DNA of 64,000 bases from Pseudopyrenochaeta lycopersici (GCA_003313425.1 NHZP01000055.1:1-64000), one strand, 5' to 3'. Shown: positions 23,075 through 34,680, counted from the stretch's first letter. Translations and numbers: made by a program. Notes: generated by a model from the letters alone, not told the origin.

Positions 23075-24939
23075 ATGGTCGGCCCCTCTGAGTGTCAGGT
23101 GTCCTGTGGGAATGCAGTCAACTTGCAGTGGGCCGTAACTAATGATGGGGCCCTAAGCCTACTGATAAGGCATTCGACAGATTCACCGGGCGGTATCCAG
23201 AGGCTCATCGACGCCATCAATCCTTCGTGGACTTACTCGGAAAAGGCTCTGAGCAGTGCGAATACGATATCTTTCCAGGCGGCGACGACAACCGTATCTA
23301 ATCCGCACATCGAGAACGAAATCCAAGCCGCCAACCTTCGAACCAAGATCGAGAACAAATGGAAAGACACAATAGAAAAGCTAGAGCAAATCATCCAGAC
23401 ATGCTCGGAAGATGCTAGTACATTTTTCGGAGCATCCGATTTAATGTCGAAGGAAAAGTTTTCCTACATATCGCTCGAAGCCTCGCGGAACGAAACACAC
23501 CGATACCGGAATTCTTTCCATAGAATCAACCTAGCCCGTGCCTATGAGGAGGGGCTGCAGCGCGTTCAGGGACAGAACCCTCATTTTCTTGAGACAATTT
23601 ATCGGTCGACATACCTAGAAAGCTTGCATCCTGGCTACATGGGACTGGAAGGAAAGGAACGCAACGCAGTCTGGAAGAGATTTGGCAGATATGTCGAGCA
23701 AGGAGTTACTCTTCGCCAGCTCAGCCAAGACAATCCAGGACTGTTGTTGACTGTTGGTCCAATCCTTTCCAGAGATGAGTTAGTTCATTCCGTGATCACG
23801 TTACAGCCAATATCTTACTTTTGGTAGTCTCCATGCCGCTTCAGTTGGGCTATCAAATAACCTTTCTCTTGTAGATTTGCTAGGACAAAAGACAGTCGAA
23901 GACTCAAAGGAATACGACGCGCTCGGGTTGATATTTCATCGTTATTTGCGACCAACAAAGAGAAAGGCTGACGGAGACCAGCAAGCCCCGACAAAACGAC
24001 AGCAACTTCCACTAACGCCGCAGCAATCGCTTTTAGTTGTCAACTCATTGAACCAGGAGCGGCGAGTCTCTCCTGACCCACGCACCGTGGGTGGGATTCA
24101 AAACAGTACGCTCCAAAGCAACAGCCTCCCACTGCATGCCAGTCTCAAGTACCCGCCGTTGCCAGGCGCGCAGCTACCATGCCATTCGCATACTGAAACG
24201 GAAAACCAGGACCGTGGTGTCCAAGCGAATAAGTCAACCCGCCAGACAGATTCTGCTGCGCTGCAGACGCCTCTACGTTCTGATCGCACAACAGGCGGCT
24301 CCGAGGATGGAGTGAGCTTGCATTCGGACGACATAGCACACGGTCCCCAAGCGACCCAGAATGGCATTATCAACAACCATCGGCGATCTTCGAACCAAGA
24401 CTGCTCTGGCTGGCCTGTTATCGAAACACTGGGCGAGATAGGAGGAATCGTTGCTGAAACCTTTCCACAGCTGGGGATGAAAGAGCAAACCGATAGTCGT
24501 GTCGTTACGATTCAGCAACCAATGAAAACTCTATCTGCCCCTAACCCCACTATGAATTCATTTGAGAAGGGAGGAACTGTTTCTTTGAGTAATGGGGAGG
24601 AAGATAACCTTGGCCTCGGTTCGAGAAGAAAAGGTACTCCAACGCTCCTACAGATCATTTCCCCATCGCTTACCAGACATAGAACACCATGCGACCCAAA
24701 ATCTGGCTCGACAGAGTATCTCAAATAGCTGTGAGGAAACACGAAACCCCGATCAGGGGATCTCCGACTTGCATCAGAGCACCCTCAGGCCAACTCCCCA
24801 TTCCGATCTAGACTTCGTCAACGATGGCGTCGCCGCGCAGATAACGGCTGTGGACAGCAACTTGCCTTCCTATTACATGTTCGATTTGAGCAGAGAAGAG
24901 GTCCAGGGAAACGAATGGTTTAGTGTGATGGAATTCTAG
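23075..24939 (+). CDS. Hypothetical protein, multi-frame gene model
   Basis: Three consecutive plus-strand open blocks in different phases: 23075-23827, 23877-24728 and 24592-24939. The first has a protein-like fold with a coiled segment (IENKWKDTIEKLEQIIQTC) and conserved-looking WTYSEKAL and RYVEQGVTLRQLSQDN. The later blocks are polar and low in complexity (KRKADGDQQAPTKRQQ). A GA^GTTAGT donor (about 23779) and a CTTGTAG acceptor (23874) look usable but leave the wrong phase for the second block, and the second junction (about 24633-24675) is also only weakly supported. Either the introns are non-standard or two small frameshifts are present. No family is recognised, and the nuclear-type basic patch RPTKRKADGD is only suggestive. 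It converges with the minus-strand gene at 25.0 kb. Confidence 0.5.
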
Positions 24940-25004
24940 CTACATCTTTCTCAATCTTCGAGACTTCTCCTGTCACAAGCCGACAATTACTACGATCAGC
25001 GATC

Positions 25005-25714
25005 TTACTCCGATGTCGTTCTGGACGTGAGACGTGGCACGACAAGAACGGGGACCAGCGGTGATTCCATTTGAAAGCAAACGCTCTGCAGTATCAGGCA
25101 TGGGGATTCAGACTGCAATGTTGCTTCGCTTTTGATCTCGGTTGTGGTGAGACTTTGCAGCCAGAGTTTCATGTCTTCGTTGTACGCATTGCTCTGGATT
25201 TGCAGGGTGGGATCAATCTCTAGAACGCGACGAACGATTGCTTCGTGTGTTCGCTCGTCAATAGGAATAGTTTGAAGTAGATATATTTCATCTTTTCTCG
25301 AGCGAAGCGTGGCGTTGTGAAGGAGAAGCACTGCTGCTTTGGGGTACGTTGTCTCTTTCGGTAAGGGCGCTCGAACCTCTGCCCCTGTTTTCATAGCCAT
25401 CATACCTTTGAATTCCTGCATCAAAGTTCATTAGTTGCGGTGGTAGTGATTGTCTCTCTACGTACGGTTTTTTCGAGGACTTCAGTGCCTAGGGCTTCAA
25501 ATTCTGGGATCCATTTAAACGCAAAGACTCCGGGTTTTACTCTCTTCACGTTCTTCAGGATCGATGGAGTCCCCAGGAGCGATGCAATCTCGTTGACCTG
25601 TTTCTGGATAGCCGGAGTTGTCGTAAGATTCGCATGTAAGGACATAGTGAGGTCGCGTTGAGGCGGTTCTTCGCGCTTTCGAAATGCTTGCGTGATAAAT
25701 TCACTAGAATCCAT
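25005..25714 (-). CDS. Hypothetical protein, 219 aa, two exons
   Basis: The model is complement(join(25005..25415, 25466..25714)). A 50-bp intron (GTACGT...GATGCAG) joins exon 1, ending in EVLEKT, to exon 2, starting EFKGMMAMK, in phase 0. The mature protein is soluble and mixed alpha/beta in appearance, with protein-like segments VKPGVFAFKWIPEFEALG, AAVLLLHNATLRSRKDEIYL and AIVRRVLEIDPTLQIQ. There is no signal peptide or membrane span. I do not recognise the family. The start is the first Met of exon 1. The gene converges with the plus-strand gene ending at 24939. Confidence 0.6.
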
Positions 25715-26326
25715 ATTTTCAGCACTTCAAAGCGCGGTTGGTGATATTTTAATACGATGGATGACGAAAAAAACTGAGTATATGGCTAGATCGACGCCAG
25801 AGGCATGTGTTCCCATTGACACTTGGAGGGTGGGGCACCTTCTCCGAGTCACGTGTTGTGCGCGTCAGAAGCAGGCTTGGCCCTATGCCAGCATTCTATT
25901 GGCTATTCGAGTCAATTTGGCTCGGCATCATCAAGCGGCCTTCTGGTTATCGAAGAGGGCGGTTCTCGATCTGACACTCCGGGTAATTCATGCAGTCAAG
26001 ATTTCTTTTTGTTATAGCATTCCATACCGACCTGTGACAACAGATCATGTGATCATTTATCAAACTCGACCAGAGCAGTCACCGCGAGAACTCCACAATT
26101 TCACCGTCTACACATCCTTCCCAAAAACTTTCTCGCTCCCAAGACGATATGCCTACACATACGACAAGTTGTATCCGTCAATGGCCTTCCGCCAGCGTCT
26201 TAGCTGTTCTTTGTCTTTTCCGGAGACGCCTAGGCGAGATTGAGGGCTTAGGAAAGTTAGATTACTCTGAGTCCCAAAATGTTGTTCGCGGAGCTTACCC
26301 AGTTTTCTCCAATTAGGGAAGACGCC
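25715..26326. other. No confident gene
   Basis: A plus-strand frame (25692-26243, 183 aa) is open but starts inside the first exon of the opposite gene and shows no conserved feature. It is treated as a chance frame over the promoter. Confidence 0.4.
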
Positions 26327-26743
26327 TTAAAGGTCGGTTACATTGGAAGGGCTGGCGGAGTTTGGTTGGTTGTTCGATGTATTACCCTGAGCTGGAGCCG
26401 TACGAACGCTTTCCCCTGCAGGACGAGGACTGGGAGGTACAGGCGCAGCAACGCTTTGTGTGCTTGGTAGTCTCAATCCCAAGTCTTCCAGAGTATATGA
26501 AGGGTATTGACCTGAGAAGATATTTCGGTAGCTCTGCGCTTGCTCGTTGTCGTGGTTAATTTCGCCATCGGTTTTGTCCTGGGCTTGGACATCGCTGTTT
26601 CCAATTCCTCCGTTGATGGGATGAGTACCGGTGCTCGAATTGGTGGAGTCTGGCTGAGTAGTGGGCATGATGGGTGTGCCCTGCCGGTCTGTTGCGTTGG
26701 AGGTGTTGGAAGCAGAGTTCGAGTGCTTGTTAGCGTCAGACAT
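26327..26743 (-). CDS. Hypothetical disordered protein, 138 aa
   Basis: An Asn/Ser/Thr/Pro/Gln-rich single-exon frame starting MSDANKHSNSASN with favourable start context (CCACCATGT). A short conserved-looking segment, YRNIFSGQYPSYTLEDLGLRL, sits in the middle. There are no membrane or signal features. The remainder is low complexity, so similarity searches may be uninformative. Probably real because of its start context and uninterrupted frame. The function is unknown. Confidence 0.5.
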   Translation of the reverse strand: MSDANKHSNSASNTSNATDRQGTPIMPTTQPDSTNSSTGTHPINGGIGNSDVQAQDKTDGEINHDNEQAQSYRNIFSGQYPSYTLEDLGLRLPSTQSVAAPVPPSPRPAGESVRTAPAQGNTSNNQPNSASPSNVTDL

Positions 26744-28706
26744 GGTGGATGATGAACGTGGCTACTTGTCAACGTAAGCGTGTAATGTCAAGGAATTGAA
26801 TGCATTTCCTCACCCTGGTGGCTCCTATGGCGACGCGGTATGACAGGGAAACGTTCGGCCTGCGTTGGTACAGCAAGCGGTGCTTGATGGGGAAAATCTC
26901 GGCTTTGGATCACGCTGAGGGCTATCTTATTTCTAGAGGGAGACCACGACGGATGAGTCTCGTGATGCGGTCAAAGGTGGCGAGGTACGTCTTGGGGCAA
27001 TGAGGGAAAGCGACCTCGATGACTTGATCAAGAAGCAAGCTGGGCAGATTATGCTGTCTACGTCAGTGGAGCAGTGGGTAGAAGGGGGCGGAATGAAGAA
27101 CTCGCTTGGGAATTGGTAGTGATCGCAAATGGTGGGTATTCAATGGATGCCCGTAGATGTGAATAGGGTGAGGAAAGGAATCGACCTTTGACCGCCGAGG
27201 GCTATGATATTGCCGGAAGGAGGCAGAAATGGATGAGGTAGGAACGGATGAGTCGGTGAATGGATCAAGTATGGTATGACGTCCTTAAGAAGGCAAAGAA
27301 AGATGGATGTAACGTGAAAGAAGCGTGTTGGGTGGGCTATGCTTGGATGAATCCGTAGGGGGGGTAATTTGAATGGGAGAGAATGAAGAACTGGTGATTG
27401 ATTGCCAATCTTTATACCTTATCTTCCCTGGCCCCTCGCCCGCGCTCGATGCTCCTCTCGAATGGGTTCCCCCACAGCCACACCTCCACTCTTGTTACGG
27501 ATGAGCCCGTCTGCAGAAGCGGCAAGCATGTTCCATGTCGTTCCTTGGATTACATCAAAGAAAGCGGCTCGGTGGAAATTCCAGTGTGAGGCGTCACTAC
27601 GTACGGCCGTCCTGAGAGCCATCTAACCGCAATCGAGTAACAGCATGGTTGAGGCAAGGTATAATAGCAGCATGCGCCATTGCACGCAGGTATTGAGAGG
27701 CTTGCAGACAGAACGGCTGTGCTGCCAATATGTGCGATCTAAAAGAGAACAAAGGCCATATCAAGCCATGAGACTACGTCTGTCCGTCTTAAGAACAATC
27801 TAACCGCGATTGAGCAACAGCTGCTAGCCACGCCTCATGTCCCCAAAATAACTCCTAATCTGCCCCCAAAAAGCCCCCCAGTTAATCCGAACCGCCATTT
27901 TACATGACTCTCCACAACTGTGAGAAGGCTTGCAGACCAAATGATCTTCAGCGTGGAACTAGGTTTCCAGCATTCTGCACCGCAGTCGAGTACGGCTGCA
28001 TTAGTCACTTCGGCGGAGATGGCAACCAGAATGCAGGGGTATAAAGACATCCTTCGGCATAGATCAGCATCTGTGGGCTGTTGATAATCGAAAAATGGCA
28101 GAAGACAGAGTTGATGTTCAAAGCAGAAGGCACCCATGTTCGTCTATTTATCCTTCCTGATAGAAATTCGGAAGCGAACTCGAGTCTACGCGAGTTCAGA
28201 AGCGAATCGCTGCCGACTGCCGAGCGTCCGAACAAGCACGTGGTTGAATTGATCAACAGCAAGTGATGCTTGAGTCATCGAATGAAGATTGGCAGTTTTG
28301 CGCACAGAAGTGCCAAAGAAGTCTCACCATCTTAGATCGCTGATTATTACTGTTATTAAGGATAGTCCTCATGTCAGTCATGTGTTCTCTACAGTTCTGG
28401 TGGGGCGCAACCAAAACATCTGATCGGGCATCATCGCGTCCCGCAGTCCCTCTCGCTGCGAATCTTTGGGCATCACTTGCATTATCGATACCATATCTAG
28501 CTCACTCTCAATTCTCAATGTTCGCCAAATTCATCCAGCATCGAGAGAGAGCGAGCCGCTTGGCGCTTGGTTCGGCCGTACTGCTTGCATTGAGGCCCCA
28601 AGCGCCACCCCAGATTGCGCACTCAGGTATCCGCTCATATGTTGATTGTCTACACACGAATGCAATCCATTGGGCGATGCCTGAAGAAAGCGGGGAAGCG
28701 AGGGAA
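26744..28706. other. Gene-poor stretch with a duplicated 49-bp unit
   Basis: No credible gene. 27596-27644 and 27773-27821 are imperfect direct repeats (both carry ATCTAACCGC followed by GAG-AACAGC), 177 bp apart. The minus strand downstream of leader copy C (28.7 kb) has only short broken frames. Confidence 0.45.
27596..27821. repeat. Imperfect 49-bp direct repeat pair
   Basis: The units at 27596-27644 and 27773-27821 share ACTACGT, CCGTC, ATCTAACCGC and AACAGC in the same order with a few substitutions. Both units are followed by a GAGA-GGCTTGCAGAC stretch (about 27693 and 27923), so an older, larger duplication is possible. Confidence 0.5.
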
Positions 28707-28751
28707 AGGAGGACGTCCCAGCCTAGTTGCAGAGGAAGTACATGATATATC
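28707..28751 (-). promoter_or_regulatory. Shared promoter/leader block, copy C
   Basis: Minus strand: GATATATC, about 19 bp, AGGCTGGGACGTCCTCC. It has the same order and near-identical spacing as the copies at 19.9 and 22.6 kb. No intact gene follows on the minus strand, so this copy may precede a decayed gene or a non-coding transcript. Confidence 0.4.
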
Positions 28752-28960
28752 GAACAGGCAACCCATTCCGTTCTCCGCTCGTTTTTAGGACTTGTTGTTG
28801 ATTTCCGTGTCCTCACGTGGACCTTGGAAAAGCGGGGCTGTTAAACATTTAATCGGCTGTACTTATTGCCCTGGTGAAGGGTGAAAGACGGATACGGATG
28901 TGACTGGGAGTGGTAACCGCCAATATGCGAATACGCCACACCATAGAGATCATCCTTGCA

Positions 28961-30153
28961 AGAGCCGAACTAAACCTAATCTGTGAATTAAGAGCGCGAT
29001 GCGTGCTCTTAATTCACAGATTAGGTTTAGTCCTCGTGACGACGTGCGGCTTCAACCCCGCTAAAAAGGATCTGAATAAGCGCCACGCACAAGGGCAGGA
29101 CGGCAAATGAGTGTCGTCTAGCTGTCGCTAAAATAAGCCACGCTTTAGCACATTAGGGCCTCACTAAACCCCACAAGATATAGTCTCCTTTAAGGCGAGC
29201 CTTAGCAATGGGACCTCGTTCGCCAGCACATCATCAGCTCACCAATACCACATCGGTTTAGAATTCGCCAAGGACTTGCGCGTCCGGTTGGGGCACCAAA
29301 CATTTGACAATTTACTAGTCGACCCGAAGGTTTGATTGCCGTTTTGCGACTTTTTTCTAAGCTAATTATTCTTAGTTCATCGAGTGGGTCAAGCGTAAAC
29401 TGCCGAATCTCTCCAAAGCATCGTTGGACAACCTAGCGAGATTGTCAATGGATGACAGAAGACAACGAAGCCCAAAAAGGACTTATTGGCCCCACTGCGG
29501 AAGCTTCGGGAGAAGGATTTCGAGCCGTCTCCAGGAGCCGTGAAGGCCCTTCGCGATTTCGTGAGGCATGATAGCGCGAACTTCCAGACCCCGGCCGACC
29601 ACTATGCATACACCTGTACCCAAGAAAGTGCTAGGCTGATAAAAGACATCATGTGGAGATTCCTGACAACCCTCTACTATGACCTGACGTCAAGTTTGGA
29701 CAGCACACATCAGCGAACTTCCTCGTTTGCGGATGGCGGAATTGCCCTCGTTGCCCGCACCATTAAACAAACCGGCTGTACGGATCGTGAAGAGGAGATT
29801 CAGGAGAGATTGAAGGGCTGGGTAGTCACTGGTCGAAGATTCCGTGGTTTTGCGAATGCACTACATCAACCTAAAGCAAGCACTGGAGTGTTCATCTATT
29901 ATCCTAGAGGGGTTCGCAACAGCTTGTAAGCCATTTTTTACTTGACAAAGACTATGCTAATCATTCAATAGCATTGGGAGATATGTTCCGGTAAATGGCC
30001 TAGCTTTCGATGCCACTGTCAAGATATTCCGGGATAACGACGTCCACGGCAGATCTGAGAGAGATGGCGTAGATGATTTGGCAGAACAAGTAATGCAAAA
30101 ACTCTGCAGGCCGTTCAGATGCTTCCAGTCATTTCAAATAATGCGAAATATTT
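28961..30153 (+). repeat. Left copy of a 1.19-kb inverted duplication
   Basis: Strongly similar, in inverted orientation, to 41397-42583. Homology starts at AGAGCCG just outside a perfect palindrome and ends at AATGCGAA. This copy is the more decayed one. The two copies bracket about 11.2 kb. Confidence 0.85.
28969..29031. repeat. 27-bp perfect palindrome, left copy
   Basis: The arms 28969-28995 and 29005-29031 are perfect inverted repeats (ACTAAACCTAATCTGTG onward) around a 9-nt loop. It stands about 220 bp upstream of the duplicated gene, at the outer edge of the duplicated segment. Confidence 0.9.
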
Positions 30154-30194
30154 TGTGTCCATTGAGCCGCTCTAGGAGCAATATAAGAATATAG
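29252..30194 (+). pseudogene. Decayed copy of the duplicated gene
   Basis: Corresponds to the first three exons of the gene at 40019-42292. The start codon position reads ATC (29252), and a conserved TGG has become TGA at about 29453. The long middle exon is open (29486-29929), with the same GTAAGC...CAATAG intron after it. Past the duplication boundary the frame ends within 15 codons at TAG 30192-30194. It is not expected to make the full product. Confidence 0.75.
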
Positions 30195-31517
30195 ACCGAG
30201 TGCAGCATTTATATCACCCTGCTTGCTTGACATGTGCGATTATACTAAGGTGACTTATAAATGTTCCCATGTCCGTTACACGGTGCGCGCGTGGTGTACC
30301 AAATATCAGAAGACTTATAAAAGATGCCCCACAAACGTTGTTGCAATGTAAGGACAGCCTTCAGCTGACAGTGTATATCACTAATGTGATGGTAGAGAAG
30401 ATCAACTTGACCAGAATTGCGGCGATTGCAACCCCCCTACTGGAGTAACAGGGGATACCCGTAATTAGAGGACTTCTAAGGCATTTCATTTCAAGCTCCA
30501 GCCTTAAGGGACTCTAACTTCGAATAAATGTCATCGAGCGTACCTTTAGCACATAGGTGCGAAGCAGATGGAGGAGGGAGTCACCTCCGCCGCGGTCCTC
30601 CCACGATCGTGCGAGACGCGGTGATACTTTAGCGGGGCTTGCTGGGCAGTTGTATGAGGGCGGTAGCGCGACAACGCGGATGAGGGCGGCTGCAGAGGGT
30701 GGTGGAGGCCTCTTCGAAAGCTCGTGGTCGAGGAATGACTTGTCTACCGTCGGACATCTGTGTTGGAACTCCGTGCGGACGTGTCGCGATCGGGCTACGT
30801 TGGACGTATGTCCCGCCGGCCAGGAGGAGATCTGAGCTCGCGCTTGCAGTCATCCCACTTCCGCCAGCGTTGCATTGACGAGGTGAGAGCAGTAGCCAGA
30901 TGAAAGTTGGAATAGGTTGGCGAGGCGTGAGTGGAGAGGTCAACTGCGAGTGCCCTTACATTTCTCTCGTACCAGTGAACCTTCATTCTCCGGAAGAGAG
31001 CAAGACCGTGCCCAACACACAGCTTCTGCGTGTAAAATCAGTGCCAAGACGCCAAGATCGTCAAATATGGTTATAACAATAACAACGACTCCTAATGGTT
31101 ATAACAATATAACAATATGTTATTATGGTTATGGTTATAAGGCAACACTATGGACCACCCACTACTTTATTTTGGACCACCTACCGCACAGGCCACTGCG
31201 TCTGTGCGCTCGTATTCGCTCGATATCGAGTTGTTGACGAACAACTATGGACCACCCATTTGAAGTACGATGGTCTCCTGTATCAAAATTGTATCAGACT
31301 TCAGGTAGCAGTGTGCATATACTAGCCGGACGCATCCTACGCGTCCTACACATCCTACGCGTCCTCTGCACTTCTAGTTCTAAGCCATTCCTTTTGGCGC
31401 GAAGCTATCATGCATATCAGTAGCTTCTATGGAGTAATCCATAGAAAAACTGTATATATGATCTTTTTCTCCTAGCACCTATCGTGGATTTCGAAGCCCT
31501 ATGCCAAAGTCCTCATT
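30195..31517. other. No gene; short simple repeats
   Basis: Opposing short frames at 30557-30943 are not convincing. 31070-31140 is a run of ATGGTTATAACAATA-like repeats. TATGGACCACCCA occurs twice (about 31150 and 31246), and a 9-bp tandem repeat sits at 31331-31366. These may be subterminal repeats of the MULE that follows. Confidence 0.45.
31331..31366. repeat. 9-bp tandem repeat, four units
   Basis: Four consecutive units of the form CRCRTCCTA (CGCATCCTA, CGCGTCCTA, CACATCCTA, CGCGTCCTC), 150 bp upstream of the MULE start codon. Confidence 0.7.
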
Positions 31518-32887
31518 ATGGACGATCCTATCTCAAAGAACCAGCCTTTAGAAGAGAGCCTCCTTGACGAAGGCTACTTCCCAGGCGACATTGAATCTGA
31601 TACGAAGTCCCTAGCCTCTAGTCATCAGTCTGTATCCGATGAGAAGTCCATTTCAAGCGATTTTAATCCTTCCGAAGCTGACCCTTCCGAAACAAGACGG
31701 CCGGAAAAGTACTGGGACCTTCCACCACCACCTACTAATTCCTTCGTTTCCTACGAGATTGCAAAATCTACCGCTCATGACTGGGCTCGTAGCCATGGCT
31801 ACGACCTTTCAGTAAAGAAGGGCTACAAGAATACACAGGGGAAGATAATTCGGAGGGTTCTCACTTGCACTCGCGGTGGTAAGCTTGATAATAAGAGGAG
31901 GTTGACAGAAGAAACACGCGTTCGAAAGAAAAGAAGCTCAAAGAAGGGAGGATTTCAGGTACAGATCTGGCTTGCTGCAGATGAACTTAAAGATCCAGAA
32001 GGTACTTGGAGTATCCGCCATGCTCGCGGTACACGAAGTAGCCGACATAGCCACCCTAAAGCTCGTGAAGTCGATTTACCTGGGCATCGCCGACGCGCTC
32101 GAACGCAGCTTGAGGTTAATCCGATAATTCATCAACACCGGGCTGCACGTATCAAACCACAACAGACGCTCGTAGTTATCCGGCAGCAATTTCCTGACGT
32201 TCCTATTATACTTCAAGACGTTCTGAACGAACGTTCACGTCAACGCCGCGATTTCGTTGACAGTCATACGCCTGCTGAAGCCACAATCCTTGTCCTCAAA
32301 GAGCATGGGTTCTACTACGATCTTGTTGTTGGAGAAGATTCCCGAGTTAAACGCCTCTTCTTTGCTGATCAAGACTCGATTGAGCTCCTCCGCCGCTGGC
32401 CTGACGTCTTTATACTCGACTGCACGTATAAAACGAACGAGCATAACCTCCCAATCCTCAATATCGTCGCCGCGTCCTGTCTAAATAAGACAATCCAAGT
32501 TGGTCTTTGCTTCTTTTCAGGTGAATTAGAGGAAGATTTCGACTGGGTTATTTAGGCGCTCTGAAAGTTCTTTGAATTAAAAGGAATCCAGCTTCCAAGC
32601 CTTGTTATTACCGACCGAGACCTTGCACTTATGAACGCATTCGAGGAGAACCTAAAAGATACCGAATTCCTTCTTTGCCGTTGGCACCTTAATAAGGATA
32701 TGCTTGCGTATGCCCGCAAATATGTACATCATCAAATTCGAAATCCACAAACAGGCTATTTCGAAGATCATGAGTCTGTAAACAAGGTTATGGAACTCTT
32801 TTGAGCATGCCTTGATGCTGATACTGAGGAAGTCTTCGATAAGACGTGTAAGAGCTTGGAACGTAATAGTTCGGTTTGCGCGGCACA
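31518..32887 (+). pseudogene. MULE transposase remnant (FAR1/MULE type)
   Basis: Mutator-like transposase. An acidic N-terminus is followed by a FAR1-like DNA-binding region (about residues 75-165, with VSYEIAKSTAHDWARSHGYD) and the start of the MULE DDE domain: ILDCTYKTNEHNLPILNIV carries the first catalytic Asp, and after the first stop VITDRDLALMNAF carries the second, followed by LLCRWHLNKDM. The frame stops at TAG 32553, then TGA eight bases on and TGA near 32803, all fitting C-to-T change of Gln, Arg or Trp codons. The 3' part is cut off at the end of a hAT element (about 32888). Non-functional. Confidence 0.85.
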
Positions 32888-33771
32888 GTGATCTCAACGG
32901 GTCAGTTCAATTCAGTTCATGGGTCCGAACTGAATTGAACCGAGTCTTGGCGGTAAGTCCAGTTCAGTTACCGGTAATACCAATATAAACCGACACGTGA
33001 TTACGCGATGTATGATGTCAAAGTGAGGTGGAGGAAAAGCAGTTCATACAGCCATTGCAGGATGTTATACTATTTCTTATCGACTCCATCAAATGCGTCA
33101 GCCGCTGGAGCTCCAAACCACCGCCGAAGGTACTCTACTGCTTCGATAATGTCATCGAGCAAGCGGTTTCGTCGGTCAGTAATTAGGAGCTTAGCACTGC
33201 TAAACAGCCTCTCGCATTCGTCAGACATTGGTGATATAGCTAACAGATCTAGTGCGAGTCGTGCGAGATCTCTTTGTGAGTTATATCTGTCGTTCCAGAA
33301 CTCAAGAGCCTTGTCGCCGTCGCAAAGACCTCCAGGGACAAGATCACTCTCGCAGTACTGTTCGTATAGATCGACGTTGCGGGGTGCGCTGATTCGGATG
33401 CGTTTGTGTTTAAATTGGCGCTCAAACGTCCGTGATACCTTAGGCTGGGGTATGTCCGCATCCTGCTGCTCGTCAGTGTTGATAGAGTATTGCCCTTGGT
33501 ATTCTTCATCCCAAAGCTTCTTCACCGCAATTTGGGCACGCTCAAACCACGCCTTCTTTTCAGGGCTATTGCTATGCACCCACTCCTGCTCGAACCAAGT
33601 CTCTAGAGTCTGGTGAAGTGCGAACGTGCTTCCAGACTCGCAATAGCTGCACATGGTTGGATTCGTCGCTAAATAGTCAAGCTAAATGTTGAATAAGGAC
33701 AAGACTTCGTCACTAAACGCAGGAGACCCTGCATCTCGTTGTCGTGACCGAAAATCACCGCCAACCTCCAT
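32888..33771 (-). pseudogene. Truncated hAT transposase with its 3' terminus
   Basis: The C-terminal third of a hAT transposase, coding 33771-33070. It includes the dimerisation domain: FWNDRYNSQRDLARLALDLL, the hallmark DECERLFSSAK, then LITDRRNRLLDD and VEYLRRWF. One in-frame TAG occurs near 33683. The N-terminal DNA-binding and catalytic parts are absent. Downstream the element ends near 32888 (CAGTGATCTCAACGGG), where it breaks the MULE. A perfect 14-bp inverted repeat (32905-32918 and 32927-32940) lies just inside that end, a typical subterminal hAT feature. Confidence 0.8.
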
Positions 33772-34001
33772 GACCTTACAGTAGCAAAACGCTTGCAAGG
33801 CTGACAGTGCAATGATCGCATTGTCGCAACCATGTCGTCGTGAGAGAGTTCAACATGACGTGGCCTCGCTTGCGATATAAATATGCCTATTCTCCACATA
33901 TCCTCAACGTCAGTTATCTGACGAGCGACAAAACCCGGTTATCGTATGTGCATATGACAACTCATTCTCTTGCCGTCTTACATCACCGGATGGGCTCTAA
34001 G

Positions 34002-34256
34002 ATGACCCCTTCCTCATTTCTTATCACAATCGTCGGTTGCCTGGTATTTGCTCAATCAGCTTCATCGGGACCAGCCGGCTACGGAGTATGTCAGGCAGGT
34101 TGTTCTGCAGTGGTCATGGCATGTTACTCCGCAGCCGGCTTCACTTGGGGGGCTACTCTCGGCGCTACTGCTCCTGCCACCATCGTCGCTTGTAATACTG
34201 CTTTCGGTACTTGCCAGGCTGCATGTGCCGCTGTACTTCTGGCTCCGACGCCATAG
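34002..34256 (+). CDS. Small secreted cysteine-containing protein (Zys3-like fungal family)
   Basis: An 84-aa protein beginning MTPSSFLITIVGCLVFAQS, a clear signal peptide with probable cleavage near residue 22. The mature part has evenly placed cysteines (CQAGCSAV, ACYSAAGF, ACNTAFGTCQAAC), is rich in Ala and Gly, and ends in APTP. From memory this matches the fungal family annotated as zygote-specific or Zys3-like small secreted proteins, whose function is not established. The frame is open further upstream (to 33840), but the signal peptide fixes the start at 34002 or 33990. It is a single intact exon between a dead hAT element and an intact pogo element. An effector-like role would be a guess. 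Confidence 0.7.
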   Translation: MTPSSFLITIVGCLVFAQSASSGPAGYGVCQAGCSAVVMACYSAAGFTWGATLGATAPATIVACNTAFGTCQAACAAVLLAPTP

Positions 34257-34680
34257 ACGGTATGACGGCGTATCCACGTTGTTCTTCGCACACTGACTTG
34301 CAAAGGTTTGGAGGCATCTTGAAAAGCTGGCAACAATCAACGAGACCATGCATAATTTGTATGATGTTATGTATGTAATTGCCCTAGGAGGGTAAGGAGA
34401 TGAATACAAGAATGCTACGAGTCGAAAAAAGGGTTTCGAGCGATGCGCTCAGCAGATAGCCCTCACTACCTATCTTACCACGACTACTTGTTGGACCCTG
34501 ATAGCGCTCTTGTTTTGAGATCTGAAGTCAATGAACATCGTGTGGCACCCTAGAGTAGTGCGCAACCTTTGGTTCTAAACGCAAACCTCTGTAGTACTCT
34601 GCTGGTTCTCCAATCTAATTACGTGCGTCTAATCGGCGCTTGACAGCGGCCATTATCGGTGATTCAGTGTCGCCGACATA

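Noticed and set aside
25692..26243. Plus-strand 183-aa frame
   Set aside because: It overlaps the first exon of the opposite gene and its promoter, has low-information composition, and shows no motif.
28508..28816. Minus-strand 102-aa frame over leader copy C
   Set aside because: The conserved leader motif lies inside it in a position that is non-coding at the two sister sites.
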